Source: Spinacia oleracea
Taxonomy: Eukaryota; Streptophyta; Magnoliopsida; Caryophyllales; Amaranthaceae
Direction of reading: 5' to 3'
Assembly (NCBI RefSeq): GCF_020520425.1
Contig: NC_079487.1
Location: 129,664,385 to 129,728,384 of the forward strand
Length of the DNA stretch: 64,000 bases
Shown here: one piece after another, positions 24,689-36,310 of the stretch
How the letters are laid out: each line of letters starts with the position of its first letter
Numbering within the stretch: the first letter of the stretch is position 1
The notes under the pieces: generated by a model
Database searches by the model: none
The model's input: only the letters and a program-made list of their open reading frames with translations
What the model was told of the DNA's origin: nothing
Made by a program: the position numbers and the translations under genes

Positions 24689-26524
24689 GATAGTTAGTAG
24701 ATAGAGGAAATGATTGAAGTTTGGTAAGATTAGTGTTCTCATCTCACAAAGAAGCTGTAGGATTCGGTTTTCCTTCCCCGAAATCTTGGTGATATCTTGA
24801 GTTAGATCAGCTAAAACTTATTTATGTGTAAAAATTGACCGGTGGGACAACGGGGGCTTGGTGGTTGAGATTGTGATTGTATTCGAATAGAGTTTGTTAC
24901 GAGGATCCAAGTCATGGAAGCCAAGTAATAATAATAGAGCACCCATATAATGATATAATGTTGATTTGATGACCAATTTGGTTCACGTGCATGTATAACT
25001 TGCAATATCTACTGCTTCTGAAACCTCTGACATCATCTGTAAGACTGTAACTGGTAGTGTTCTGAGATATGATCCACCTTCTTTGATTTCATTTGATGTT
25101 TATTATCTGCAGGTATGATCTTCAGTTCTCACACTACATGCCTCATTTTTGCAGTCTAGGAAAAAGACAGTTTATGGGATACAACAAATGATGGATCTCT
25201 TATATGCCAACATTATTGGATCAATTATTGTCTTAGTTTATAAAAATCACTAAAATGTGATTGGTAACCTAACGATAGGTCTAAACTATGGACTGTATCG
25301 ATATAAACCCGACCTATAGACTTGAATATGACTCGACTTAAAGTTGAACCAACCCGAAACCAACTGGAATTACTCACTAAATGAATATCCAACACTTGTT
25401 TTTTTCAATGTCATTTTTACATCTGGGGATAGGAATCTGACTGGTAAAGAATGACAGATAACAGTAACAGTTCCTGAAACCTGTGATCCTTAATATGGAA
25501 GACAGGAAGAGGATCCAATGTGAAAATGAGGTACTTGACCCAATTATTGACCTGACCCACTAATTGTGTTTCTGCAAAGTACATTGATTTTAGTTTTAAT
25601 GTTTATTTATGGGACTGTTGTCTTCCCATGTGTATATTATCCAAATTATAAGACCTCTCTAGCTAGAATTGAAACTATCACAATGATTTATCTGCTAGAG
25701 TCCAAGCAGTGTAAGCTGGAGCTCCCATTAGTCCATTCTTGATAGGACCTTATTCCTAAGCGGCGAAGAGATCAGGTTAACTGTGTGTTCTATTCACCTG
25801 ATTTCACTTATTTTTCCTGAATTTATTAAAACTTATTACACCTTAATTTTGTTATAAATTGTGTTTATATAAACCTTATTTTTACTGAACTTGTCTGACT
25901 TATTTTTCCTGAAATAAAGTGAACAAAATAGGGTGTTATACACCTCCGTTCTCTTTATTGTTACAGTTGTCTCTGACACACATAATTAGGAGAGTAGGAG
26001 AGAATGTGCATGTAGCATTAAGTTTTACTCATTACGAAGTATAACCCAATATCTAAGATCAAATAACCCTAACAGTGTACACGAAATCATGGTTTGTTAA
26101 CTTGTTTATCAAGGAGTATAAAATTCCTTTCTTAGAGTAATATAATTAACAACTCTACTATACTTGTTGATTAACAGAATTTAGCTTGTCTCCATTTTAT
26201 AATGAGGAATCTGTCTTTTAACAATGTCAGTTTCATGAGGGTCTTTAATCTTTATCCTAACATTATTGGATTTTTGTTCTTGCTCCAAATTGGATTGTTT
26301 TTCCTTTTTAAATTTTCCCCAAGGTAATTATAAATTTGTAATTAAGGATCTATGTGCTGGCTTTGATTTATCAGTTTGAAATACCAAATAACTAGATACC
26401 TAAATTCCCCTCACTCATTACTCGACAACAAAGCCCACCTTCTTTAATAAAGCAAAATAAATAATTCAATAATTCAAATCTATTTGTTAGAAATTTTACC
26501 CTTGGTATGAAATAGTATTATTTA
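24689..26524. other. Intergenic DNA with one small MITE-like element
   Basis: No gene is visible. Around 25780-25935 the segments GTTCTATTCACCTGATTTCA and (complement of the right end) TTTTGTTCACTTTATTTCA form a loose inverted repeat of a roughly 155-bp MITE. A solitary Stowaway-like end (CACCTCCGTTCTCTTTATTG) follows it at about 25941. Confidence 0.45.
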
Positions 26525-26773
26525 TAGTATAAGAATTTGTATCTTTAATGACAACCTAATAACGACGGTCAAAAATTCCGTCACAAAAGGTTATGAGATG
26601 GGGAACAACCAAACAAAGACGGAAACAACCGTCGCAAATGTCTTTTATGACGGGTTAACAACGGGATTTTCCATTAATGACGGGTTCGCGACAGGAAATC
26701 CCGTTGTTAATCAACGATAATTGGCCTTTAGCGACGGGATTTCCCGTCATTAATGGTATAATTACTTGTAGTG
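26525..26773. mobile_element. CACTA-type MITE, about 250 bp (copy 1, left end decayed)
   Basis: The right end is ACTTGTAGTG; the left end, TAGTATAAGAATTTGTAT, is a decayed form of the CACTACAAGAATTTGTAT seen at 39824. The interior shares AACAACCGTCGCAAATGTCT and repeated GACGGG/CCCGTC motifs with that copy, which let it fold back. Confidence 0.7.
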
Positions 26774-28114
26774 TTAATCACTCAACTGGCGTTGCCTGTT
26801 TCATATTATCTGACCACTTAACTATCATCTTTTACTTGAAAATAAAGTTCTAGCATTTTTTCCTCCACTCGTTATTCTACGTGGTCATTAATTTTTGTCA
26901 TACAGTTTATCACATTGTTATCATGTTATGACCATATCCCTAATAATTCATCCACAATTCCACATCAAAAGATGCTCCATTAGTCCATTATTTATGCTAT
27001 CTTCATTGGTTCATATTGTTAGGAAGGTTTTGGATAAGTAGACATTGTAGTTAGGCAAAAATGATAAAAGTATTGCCCACCTTGTCTAATATTATGTCCT
27101 AAGATGAATGATAAAGGGAAGAGACTAAGTTAGCTAGCTAGGGTTATAACTTAACATCCTCAATTAATAATGTTGGTTGTTTATGTAAACACTTGTGCCT
27201 TCTTCCACATGGTAGACCCTTTGTCTCTTTTGCCACTTCTTTGTGTATTTTCATTTCCTTTGTTTTCTTTCTCTTTGAGTGGTGACAAGGTGTATAATGT
27301 GGAACATTGATGAAACGCTTTCAATGATCGGACTCTTTATAGACTAGTAGAGTGAGAAATGAGAAAATCTCTAATAAATTGCCACGTTGTCTCCATATGC
27401 ATCCCAAACTCTCTTCCCTTTTTCTATTGAGGTAAAGAATTTAATCGCAATTTGAATTATACATTCGGGTGCACAATGCTCATTGTGCACCCTTTTGAAT
27501 ATTCGTTGAGAATCTAATGAACGTATAGAATGATTTCAACGTACATGTATTAGTGAAATATTTGAACTATATGTTCTTTGGATTTGAACTATATTTTCAT
27601 TTGCTATATATTCTTTTGATATGAACAATATGTTCTTTGTATTTGAACTATATGGTCATTTAGAAACAGGGTACACACGAATGCATAAACCATGTTTTGG
27701 TAAAGAATGGTCATCTCAACATAGCTTGTTTTGGTTGTCTTTTCTCGTTTTGCGATCCTCATTCTAACAAATCCTTGTTATGGAGCACCAAAAACGAAGT
27801 AACATATCGGTTGTATACGCCTCTCTCCGTCTTTAAAAGAATGACTCAATTTCTTTTTAGTTTAGCAAAAACACATGATACCAATTAAATCCCTTAATTT
27901 TCTTTTGTCTTCTCCCTTAGTAAAGTGAAAAATGTGTTTTGCGGAAATCTTTTAGAGATAAAGGGAGTAGTATATAGGTGTAGTGGTATACGAGGAGCAA
28001 GGAAGGTGTTAGAATGTCCCATGAAGTGCTATTTGTTAGTCTGTGCTAGAGTTATTTGTTTACGCCTGATTTGTGAGTCTTTCCGCATATGTTTAGATAA
28101 TAGCATATAAAAAT
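26774..28114. other. Intergenic DNA with a short perfect palindrome
   Basis: No gene is visible. A 26-bp inverted repeat, arms GGGTGCACAATG and CATTGTGCACCC, lies at 27467-27492. It is followed by 100 bp of loosely repeated TTTGAACTATATG motifs up to about 27660, then GGGTACACACG at 27668. This may be a decayed small transposon, but no TSD can be defined. Confidence 0.45.
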
Positions 28115-28310
28115 TATAGGTCAAACCTAGTTGTATTTTGTAATATGTAATCCTCAAAATCAATAAAGTTTTTCTCTTTACATGAACGTAGCTAACACAT
28201 TGTTTTTGTTTTTTTTTTGATAGAATAGCTAACACATTGTTAATAAAACAAGTTAAGTATTATATTCTTTGTCTACATTTTTAATTTATCTTTCTTACAT
28301 CCTTTGTAAC
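28115..28310 (+). mobile_element. Fossil LTR fragment, same family as 29366
   Basis: The order of blocks AACCTAGTTGTATT, AATCAATAAAG and GTAGCTAACACATTG matches the right two thirds of the solo LTR at 29366 in the same orientation. It is more diverged and interrupted by local sequence, so it looks older and incomplete. No internal retrotransposon region adjoins it. Confidence 0.5.
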
Positions 28311-28742
28311 CGAAAGGATATCAATAGAGGACAGTTTGACTATATACAAACTTATTAGGATTTCATCTTAAAATTAATTTGCAATGTGTGGAGAGCTCAC
28401 CAAACGTACATATTGACATTCCACGTTGGGCACGTTCTTTTCAATAATAGAACAATTAGTGTGAGGATCTAAATGAAGCAAGTCAATCGCAAGTTTGCAA
28501 TCCGAAAGCATTGGAAATTTTATTTAAATTCCTTTAAGCCCCTTTTATTTATTTTTATTTTCTTTTGAAATAAGCCCCTTTTTAGTGCAAACAATAAGTA
28601 CTAATAATAATTTGAGTTATGAATTATGATGTATTTATTCGTCCGTTAGTATTGTTGTCTTGTTATTAACTTCTACTACATGCATCCATTATTCTATTTT
28701 CTTAATTAGTACGGAGTAATCATTTTCGCATCAAAAGATATA

Positions 28743-28998
28743 TTTCCTCCGTTTCTGAAAGTTCTTTACGCTTTGGAATATGTAATCTAAAATATGAAAA
28801 CGTTGACCGTAAATTCTTCCTATTATATACATCAAAACAGTACATGTAAGATATTGTTAGATTGGTCTAGGTATGTATTTTCAAAATATCAACTTTTTAT
28901 AATTTTTCCACATACAAAATTGAATATATTAGTAGTTAAATATTGCATTGTAGTCCGTGCAAATAGTAACTGTAAAGAACTTTCTGAAACGGAGATAG
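28743..28998. mobile_element. Stowaway-type MITE, 256 bp
   Basis: The ends TTCCTCCGTTTCTGAAAG and CTTTCTGAAACGGAGATAG are inverted repeats with TA outside each end. There is no coding content. Confidence 0.75.
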
Positions 28999-29365
28999 TA
29001 TTATATAATCATTTATTTTCAATGGACCATTATCAAGTGTATGATTAGGGGAGTGCCATTTAGAACCTAAGTGGAGCAGCATCTTATTCTTCGATCTCCA
29101 TTGAGCTTTTCCGTTTCCAAAATTCTTTTACGGATAGGATAAACATCAAACACAAATTTATAAAAGACGGTTTTAGATATAAAACCAACTTTTACTGAAT
29201 AGTTATACTTATGCAATTAATTAAACTAAAGTCTCTATCTAATAGTTATACTTTTCAATCAAATAGTTATACTTTGTCATAATATAATTATGTTTTCTAA
29301 TGATAATATCAACGGTCCCATGTATATAGTGTTGTCATAAGAGACTTACTCTACATTAATTTATT

Positions 29366-29691
29366 TGTTAGAATAATGCCTTGAATCGGTAAAGCCCCCT
29401 TACTGCAACGCCCCAGCACGGGGATCTGGATATCTGTTATTCTTTACGGTATCTGTTATTCTAGACTAGGGTGATCTGTTTTGGGCCTATTATTCGGACC
29501 TGTCTAGAGAGTACTATATAAACTCTCTATATGTCATAACCTAGTTGTATTATGTAATCTGTACTCATCAAGATCAATAAAACTTTCCTCCCCTCTGCCT
29601 GTGGACGTAGCTAACACATTGTTAGTGAATCACGTTAAATCTTTGCGTTCTTTATTACATTATTTAATCTTTCTTTACATCCGTTATAACA
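29366..29691 (+). mobile_element. Solo LTR (Copia-like fossil), 326 bp, TSD TTATT
   Basis: It starts TGTTAGAATA and ends TTATAACA, and TTATT is duplicated at 29361-29365 and 29692-29696. Inside are a TATA-like ACTATATAAACTC near 29515, an AATAAAAC polyadenylation-like motif near 29575, and CTCTAGAGAG-type symmetry. No internal region or second LTR is present, so it probably arose by recombination between LTRs. The intact duplication suggests modest age. Relatives are at 7079 and 28115. Confidence 0.75.
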
Positions 29692-29696
29692 TTATT

Positions 29697-30825
29697 ATTA
29701 TATATTAGGATAACTTTAAATCCGTTTGGAATACTTATCTGACCGTATTTAACTGGCATAATACATGTCATGCCTGATATTTCATTATCTCCTGCCCACT
29801 TACCATACTTGTTAATTAAAAATTGGACTATGCATGGGAAGATAATGAATTAATGAGTAATGAGGTTGGGGTCCAAATAAGCAGGCAGTTCCACCTCATT
29901 ATTGTCGGCATTCTTTGATGCGCAAACAAAATCCAAATTTTTTGTGGCTCCTTCGTTCGGACAATGCATTATTTATCCCAACATTTTTGTTTGTGCATTT
30001 CAACACTCCCACTTCATGCATTATTACTCTAATTTTCACATTTCAATTCTTAAATTTGTTGGAACTTTTTGGATAATTATCATACGGAGTATATGCTTAA
30101 CGCTGATCTTTCCTAGAAACGGCCTCCATTTGCTTCCAAATATATCTCTATAAAAGCGAGGCCTCACAAAATTAAATTATTCCTATACATTTTGCAGCTG
30201 ATATGTGGATTAGGTTTGGAACTATATTCCAATCTCAGATATGTTTCAACAAAAATATATCAGAACTTAAAAGTTCAAATATGGTATTCATAAGTTCAAA
30301 TAAAAATTCGAAAATGGTACTCAGAAGTTCAAAAATTGTGTTCATTATCAAATATGGTACTCAAAAAATTTCAAAATAATTGTGAAATTACCGCCTAACC
30401 CTCAGATATGAGTTGCCCTCGTGTTAGTACGTCATGTTGTACCGTAGAGAGAAATATCTGGAAGAGTAATGTGTTATAAGGAGTAGTACTCCCTGTTTAA
30501 AAACAGGTAAGTGGCGCAACAGTTGGATTAAAGATACAAGGACCACTCTGTTTTTCCATCTCTCTTAGTAAGGACTAAGGAGTAATTGCTATTATAACTA
30601 CCCTGGACCTTTTGTCTTCTTAAATAACTCTTCTTCTTATTCTATAGCAAAACTAGAATAATGATAGTAACACTCCAATATAATGGTCCTATTTGGCAAG
30701 AACAATTAATTTTGTTTGAGCTAGTCTTCTAATAAGTTATTCTTTAACTTCTACTTAGTACGTATTAAGAGTAACTTCCAATGTTCTCATGTTCAAAAAT
30801 TGAACTCTTAATTTTTACAAGTTCC
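29697..30825. other. Intergenic DNA, no gene seen
   Basis: AT-rich, with a loose repeat of ATGGTACTCA and AAGTTCAAA motifs at about 30265-30375. No delimited transposon or gene is visible. Confidence 0.45.
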
Positions 30826-30895
30826 AATCTTTTTGATGGAAGGTATATATTGTGGTTATGAATCTTTTTGATGGAAGGTATATATTGTGGTTATG
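30826..30895. repeat. 35-bp perfect tandem duplication
   Basis: Two units beginning AATCTTTTTGATGGAAGGTA start at 30826 and 30861. I see no difference between them, so the duplication is recent. Confidence 0.85.
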
Positions 30896-31058
30896 TAGCA
30901 CCATACTCCGTACATAATACGTAGTACTACGTACTTCATAGTATGGGATGACATATCTACCTTGTGCACATTTGATTACTTCATCAGAATCACCATACGT
31001 TGGCACATGACACAATTTACTATATTTGTATCCTCCATTAAAGCTAATCAAAACAATA

Positions 31059-31318
31059 CTCTCTCTGTCCCTTAATACTCGACATGTTTTGACCGGATAC
31101 GTTTGTCAATGCACAACTTTGACCACCAATTTCCTTAACTACATATTATAAAAGCTTATAAAAATATTAATTTTTTGAAAATATATATTAAGATGAAGCC
31201 AACAATATATTATATACTAACATTTATTTTCATATACTAAAAACAAAATAGGGTCAAAGTAAATTATGTGAATAGTGCAAAAAGTCAAAGTGGGTCGAAT
31301 ATTAAAGGACGGAGGGAG
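31059..31318. mobile_element. Stowaway-type MITE, 260 bp
   Basis: The ends CTCTCTCTGTCCCTTAATA and TATTAAAGGACGGAGGGAG are inverted repeats, with TA at 31057-31058 and 31319-31320. There is no coding content. A short (AAAT)n run follows at about 31336-31371. Confidence 0.8.
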
Positions 31319-31336
31319 TATTATGCTTACCAAACA

Positions 31337-31367
<31 letters not shown>

Positions 31368-31371
31368 ATGA

Positions 31372-32162
31372 AATATTATATGTTGCCAATTAAAGTAGGC
31401 TGTATGGGCTATTGGGCTGAACCACGTATATATTTGAACCGCGCTAATAATTCAACTCATTTTTGTACATGACATTTGTCCATGCTAAGAAAATAAATTA
31501 AGTTGTTAATCATGGTGCGGCACGATAATCTCCACTATTGCTTTATACTATAGTCTAATACCGAAATTGTGTCTTCTTACGCTAAAAAGTCTAAAACATT
31601 TATAGTGAAACAAAAAATAGAGAATCACCCTTTTTCTATTATCAAACAGTATCACGATTAAAATTTTAATTTTTTTTTTTATATATAAAGTTTGGCGGCA
31701 ACAGTTCCATAAAATACTTGTTTTGATGTGTTACGTAGTACATGAAGTGGAAGTGACACCTTTGGGCTTGAGTGGACCACAAACAAACACCTTATACTAT
31801 ACATGATCTACTTGTGTCCATTCAATACTAAGTTACTAACACATTATACTTGATTCCTATCTTCCTATCTCTATTCTACTTGTAGCCACTCAATGCAATT
31901 AACATTGTAACCGATCCGAAAATTCGATTTGAAGCTGCTCGAAAATTAGGGTTTTTCATTAAGTAATGTAATTGACTAACCCGGTCGGGGGAGTTAAGGG
32001 AATTGCAAGCTTAAGATGTCTCTAGTGGTAATTGAACCTCAGTCTCAAGGTTAGATTGAACATTGGCGGTTTTGAGAGCGCGTAGGATGAGTGACAGAAC
32101 AGTGCCCCAAAATTCAGATATAAAATAATAAATAGAAATTTTTGTGTAAGGCCGCATAATGG
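31372..32162. other. Intergenic DNA, no gene seen
   Basis: AT-rich sequence. A tRNA-promoter-like patch on the minus strand near 32010-32060 is too weak to call. Nothing else is recognised. Confidence 0.4.
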
Positions 32163-32570
32163 GCCACTTTTTTGGTACTAACTAAACTAGTGTAAAACAT
32201 AACTAAAAGTAATAAAATCATAACTAATAGAATAACAAAATAGTTAAGGTATAAAGACAAATAGTTTAATTAATGAGTCGAATAGTTATTATTTTTAATT
32301 AAACTTATTATTAACTAAAACTCATAAAATCTTAAATAATTGATCTCATTGCTTAACTAATCAGTTTCATTGCTTAACTAATCAGTTTCATTGTTTAAAT
32401 TGGTTAAGTGCTTAACTAATTGGTTCGGTTGCATAACTAATTGGTTTCGTTGATTAACTAATTGAATTTCAGTCTTAACTAATTGGTTTCAGTGGTTAAC
32501 TAATTAGTTAAAGTGCATAACTAATTGGTTCCGGTGCATAAAAGTGGTATAACCTTTAGGCATTCTTTCC
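32163..32570. repeat. Dispersed element with internal degenerate minisatellite
   Basis: It begins with the same block as 9511-9630 (GGTACTAACTAAACTAGTGT). From about 32340 it continues as a degenerate repeat of about 21 bp with core TTAACTAATTGGTTTC, some nine units. The outer sequences, CCACTTTTTTGG on the left and AAAAGTGGTATAACC on the right, look like short inverted ends. The class is unknown. Confidence 0.55.
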
Positions 32571-32616
32571 TAAAAGTTTGTAAATAACAATTCCCTAAAT
32601 ATACATTAAAACAAAA

Positions 32617-32700
32617 TTGGATGAGTGGTTAAGGCATTGGTTTATATTACCCAAGATCATGGATTTGAATGTTTGATCCTTATCAAGTCCTTTTTTTCAG
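32617..32700 (+). mobile_element. tRNA-derived SINE-like sequence
   Basis: GGATGAGTGGTTAAGGC resembles a Pol III A box of Ser/Leu tRNA type, and GATTTGAATGTTTGATCC, 35 bp on, resembles a B box. A T-run follows near 32693. It cannot fold as a functional tRNA, so a SINE head or tRNA relic is the likelier reading. Confidence 0.4.
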
Positions 32701-33340
32701 GGCTCTATAATTGTAACGTCATCGTAGCCCAACACTAGGTTAGAAGGTAACGACCAGTTTAAAACGGTGTATTATGTACGAGTATGTAACATGGCAATAG
32801 GGTCCAATTCTTTCATTTTCTTACATTAAAAACAAATGAATACTAATACTAAGCCTTTGGCTCTATTGTCACCTTCAGAAAGCAAAAGTCGAAATAATAT
32901 GATATCTGCAAAAACATCTTCAAACATTTAATACTCAAAAGAACCAATTTGGTATCTTCTTTAAGAATCTGGCAAGAAACCCATCTGAATGCTTAAATGA
33001 GGGTACACTTGTTTACTTTTAGAGCAAAAGGACAACTATCAATAATCAATATATATATAGCTCCTTCAAAGCTAAAATACAAACCAGTACACCAAAACTT
33101 GTTACATACAGTAAAACATAAATATATAGTCAGAGGTATTAAATGATTTCTTATTTTATTCACAGATTTTATAAGGAGTAGTTCATAGCTCAATCTATTC
33201 TTTAAAAAAACAAAACAAAGAAATCCAAGAATTTACAAAACTCAAAAAAGAATAAGAGAGAAAAAAACCCAAAGATTTCAGGAGAAGGTACAAAATTTAC
33301 ATACAGTTTGTTGATTCTGGTATGTTTGCTTCATCAAGAT
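32701..33340. other. 3' UTR and downstream flank of the PUB9-like gene
   Basis: No reading frame of interest. The AT-rich DNA just below 33341 is the 3' side of the minus-strand gene and likely contains its polyadenylation region. Confidence 0.5.
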
Positions 33341-35817
33341 TCAAGCAGTGTGAGTGAGATTATGAGCTCTGTTTAATCTATCAAGTATACCACTAGCTTT
33401 TCTTTTAGCCCTTGAAGTTCCATCTTGTGCTAGTTGTGACAATGTCCCATACGCGCGTTCCTCATCTCGCATCTCTCTCAACTTAGTCCTATCATTTACA
33501 CATATTGTGTAGAGAATAGCAATGCAGTTCTCTTTATTCCGAGCACACGAGCTTTCCCTCAAATTAGCTAGTAAACACGGGACTGCCCCGAGATCAGACA
33601 ACTCCTCCACGGCCCTCTGATGGGTCGATAACATTGCTAATATTGCCAATAACTCATCAATATGTACCCCATTCTTGATCTTCTTAAAAATTACTCTTAC
33701 CGCCCCATCACGAACGGCCCTTCCTTTGTTTTCCTGAATAATGCAAAGGTTGAATAAAGCCGAGGCAGCATCCTTCACAGCCATTGGATGTCCCTCGTCT
33801 AAAAGCTCAATCAAAGGTTTCAACGCACCGGATTTACCAATAAGGACTTTGTTTGAATCAAGAGCAGATAATGTGAAGAGGGCAGCAGCTGAATTGCTTC
33901 TTGTTTCCGGTGTTCCAAACTGTAACGCGTCTACTAGTAATTTAAGCACCATGGGTGTTTCTGCAACAAGCTTCTTGTTACTATCATGGATTGAAATGTT
34001 CAATAAAGTCGTGATCAAATCTTCTTGGAGATCAGGGTGAGTCAACTCATTACTCCCCGACGAAAAGGAACCTCTCCTTTGTTGTGTTAAGGGTTTTAAT
34101 AACCGAGGTATAGCCTCGGTTGATTCGCCAAAAAGTGCTCGAAATGAGGGCATTCGCTTTGTAAGGAGGCGGAGTTCTTTGGCGGCCGCCTTTTGCTCGC
34201 CTATTGACTTTGACATTTTATCAATCAAGGATGAGAAATAGTCTCGGTCAGCCTCGTTGGCTCCGTCCTCGTTTATATACCCAACAGGATCCGGGTTCTC
34301 AATACCACGGCTTTCGCACCATTGACTGATCATTTCCCTCACCAAGTAATTTGGAGTGAGGAGTGAGTGTGAGAGGACTTGTTGTGTAATTGGGCATACC
34401 CTGTGCCCTGCTTTCAGCCATTTCTGGATGAAGGATTTGTCATAAGTCTGTTTGCAATCAAACAAAAACACAATTAACAATCCAAATTCTTCAAATAGTT
34501 GAGAACAAAAGGGATTTGTCTTAAACAATAGTATCACAGTCATACTAAAAGATTAAAGTTGCATAGTATCATACTTGCGTCAGAAATAAAGTACATAGTT
34601 CAGTTCGAACAACGACAAATTGCTAATCAACTAAAGTGGATTAAGCTAAATTACATTATTAAATCAAAAGGAATAAAATAAAGCCAGAATTACAGGTGAC
34701 CAAGTTACAAGGCATTCAAGTTTTAAACATATAATCAGCCAACAAAAGTGAATTAAGATAATAAAACATTATTATATCAAGAACTACAGGGGACAAATTC
34801 TTAGACATTCTTGTATTAGGGTTCTAAACAAATGCATTCTTTTTTCGAGTTAGGCAATTTCTTAATCCTGTAACTAATTACGTGTGATGTTCTATGAAGA
34901 ACACGTTAGCCATTTAGCGTTTATTCATTTTTCCGGGTGTCACTATGTCAGCAACAAACAAATGTGCAATCAACCTAAGAGTAAGGGTACTTATTTAGCA
35001 TCGTGGATGTCAACTAATTTAATTGGTTTGGTCCTATTGAGGTTTAATCTCGACTACATTTAATCATTGCCGACACCCTAAACATTAATCATTAGTGTGA
35101 CTAACCAAGGTTTTGTGTTTTGCTCAACATAAAAATATGGTTGAAAGTTGAAACTGTTTCCCAAAATGACAAAAATTGAAGATACCATACGACTCAATGG
35201 TGCATAATTCATTTCATAAAGACAGAATTAGGTCCTTTGCATTGAAATAAAGCTAACCATTACTTTACTTCTGACAAGAATCAGCATTTTTCCACATTGA
35301 TAATGACACTAAGGAAGCAAATACCCAACAAAAAGTATCAAAATCAAATTAATAATACAAGAATAAATCATATAATCAAGATTAATTGGGGAACAAGAAT
35401 AATCAAAGCATTATATAATCATGAAAAATCAATTAAATTAAATTTTTGGGTTTTTGAGAAAAAAAATAGAAATCAAACCTGGCCAGTGGAGATGATAACA
35501 GGATCTCGCATGAGTTGTTTAGAAAGAGGGCAACAAAAGTGAGGAGGGCAAGAAGAGAAAGAGCCATCATCTAACCGCAACGACGTCGTTTTCTTCATTT
35601 TCATCTCTTTTAAATTAGAAAGAAGATCTTTCGCTTTATCAATGGCGTCAATAACAGATGATGAACAAGACGAATTTGTGGAATAATCATCATTATTATT
35701 ATTATTATAATTATGATCTTCTTCTTCTAATATAGTTTTAACTAATAATCTAAGCTCTTTCTTCAACTCAAGTACCCTAATTGAATCTCCTTCAGAAACA
35801 ACCCCTGTTTTCGCCAT
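33341..35817 (-). CDS. PUB9: U-box/ARM-repeat E3 ubiquitin ligase, PUB9-like
   Basis: Plant U-box E3 ligase; the close relative Arabidopsis PUB9 (460 aa) is linked to ABA and receptor-kinase signalling. Two coding exons, complement(35479-35817) and complement(33341-34447); 481 aa; one intron of 1031 bp. The N-terminus MAKTGVVSEGDSIRVLELKK matches PUB9 and fixes the start. Residues about 38-45 are an Asn/Asp run encoded by ATT-type repeats. The U-box runs about 91-165 (PPHFCCPLSKQLMRDPVI, then TYDKSFIQKWLKAGHRVCPI), and the intron splits it after STGQ. ARM repeats fill about 190-470, with TTLLNISIHDSNKKLV, FTLSALDSNKVLIGKSGALK and ELLAILAMLSTH. The end ILDRLNRAHNLTHTA is also nearly that of PUB9. 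Nothing appears broken. Confidence 0.95.
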
Positions 35818-36310
35818 CCAAAAAAATCAAATTAATAAAAACCCAGATTAATTCTCACACTGAATTGAATTGGGTATTCATCAAAATTGAATCTTGATGC
35901 GTAATTTGAGGGAAATTATGATTTAAAATCAAACAAACAAGAAAACAAGCCCCTTTTTTTTGGGTTTTGGAATGATTGAGTTTGGGAGGGGGGAAGAGAG
36001 AGAGAGAGGGAGGGGGAGAGTGAGTGAGTGAATGAATGGGGGCACGAGGAAAGGGAGAGAGTGAATAAGTGAAGAAGGTGGGAATATTAAATAGTAAAAA
36101 GAAAAAGGAAAATAGAAATATTTGGAGGAGAGAGAAAGAGATAGAGAGGGACCCAAAAGGTCCACAATGCACGCCACCAAGGAATCCACAGGAGAGACCA
36201 GCTGGCTTTAACGCGGGAGGAGAGAGAAAGATAGAGAGAGACTTGCTCACTACTCGACTCGTCTCCCCCAACTGAGTTCACTCTCTCTCTCTCTGTCTTG
36301 TAGACTTTGT
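35818..36310 (-). promoter_or_regulatory. Promoter/leader region of the PUB9-like gene, CT-rich in its sense strand
   Basis: Upstream of the minus-strand ATG, the sense strand is strongly pyrimidine-rich, with CTCTCTCTC-type runs at about 35995-36020 and 36120-36150. A further CT run at 36283-36294 reads as GA on that strand. Pyrimidine-rich initiator and Y-patch elements are typical of plant core promoters. The long frames here on both strands result from this composition. Confidence 0.5.

Noticed and set aside
33741-34040. A 99-codon plus-strand frame
   Set aside because: It is antisense to the ARM repeats of the PUB9-like gene and is a shadow.
35855-36271. Long Pro/Ser/Leu-rich frames on the minus strand and Arg/Lys-rich ones on the plus strand
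   Set aside because: They come from the CT-rich leader and promoter of the PUB9-like gene.
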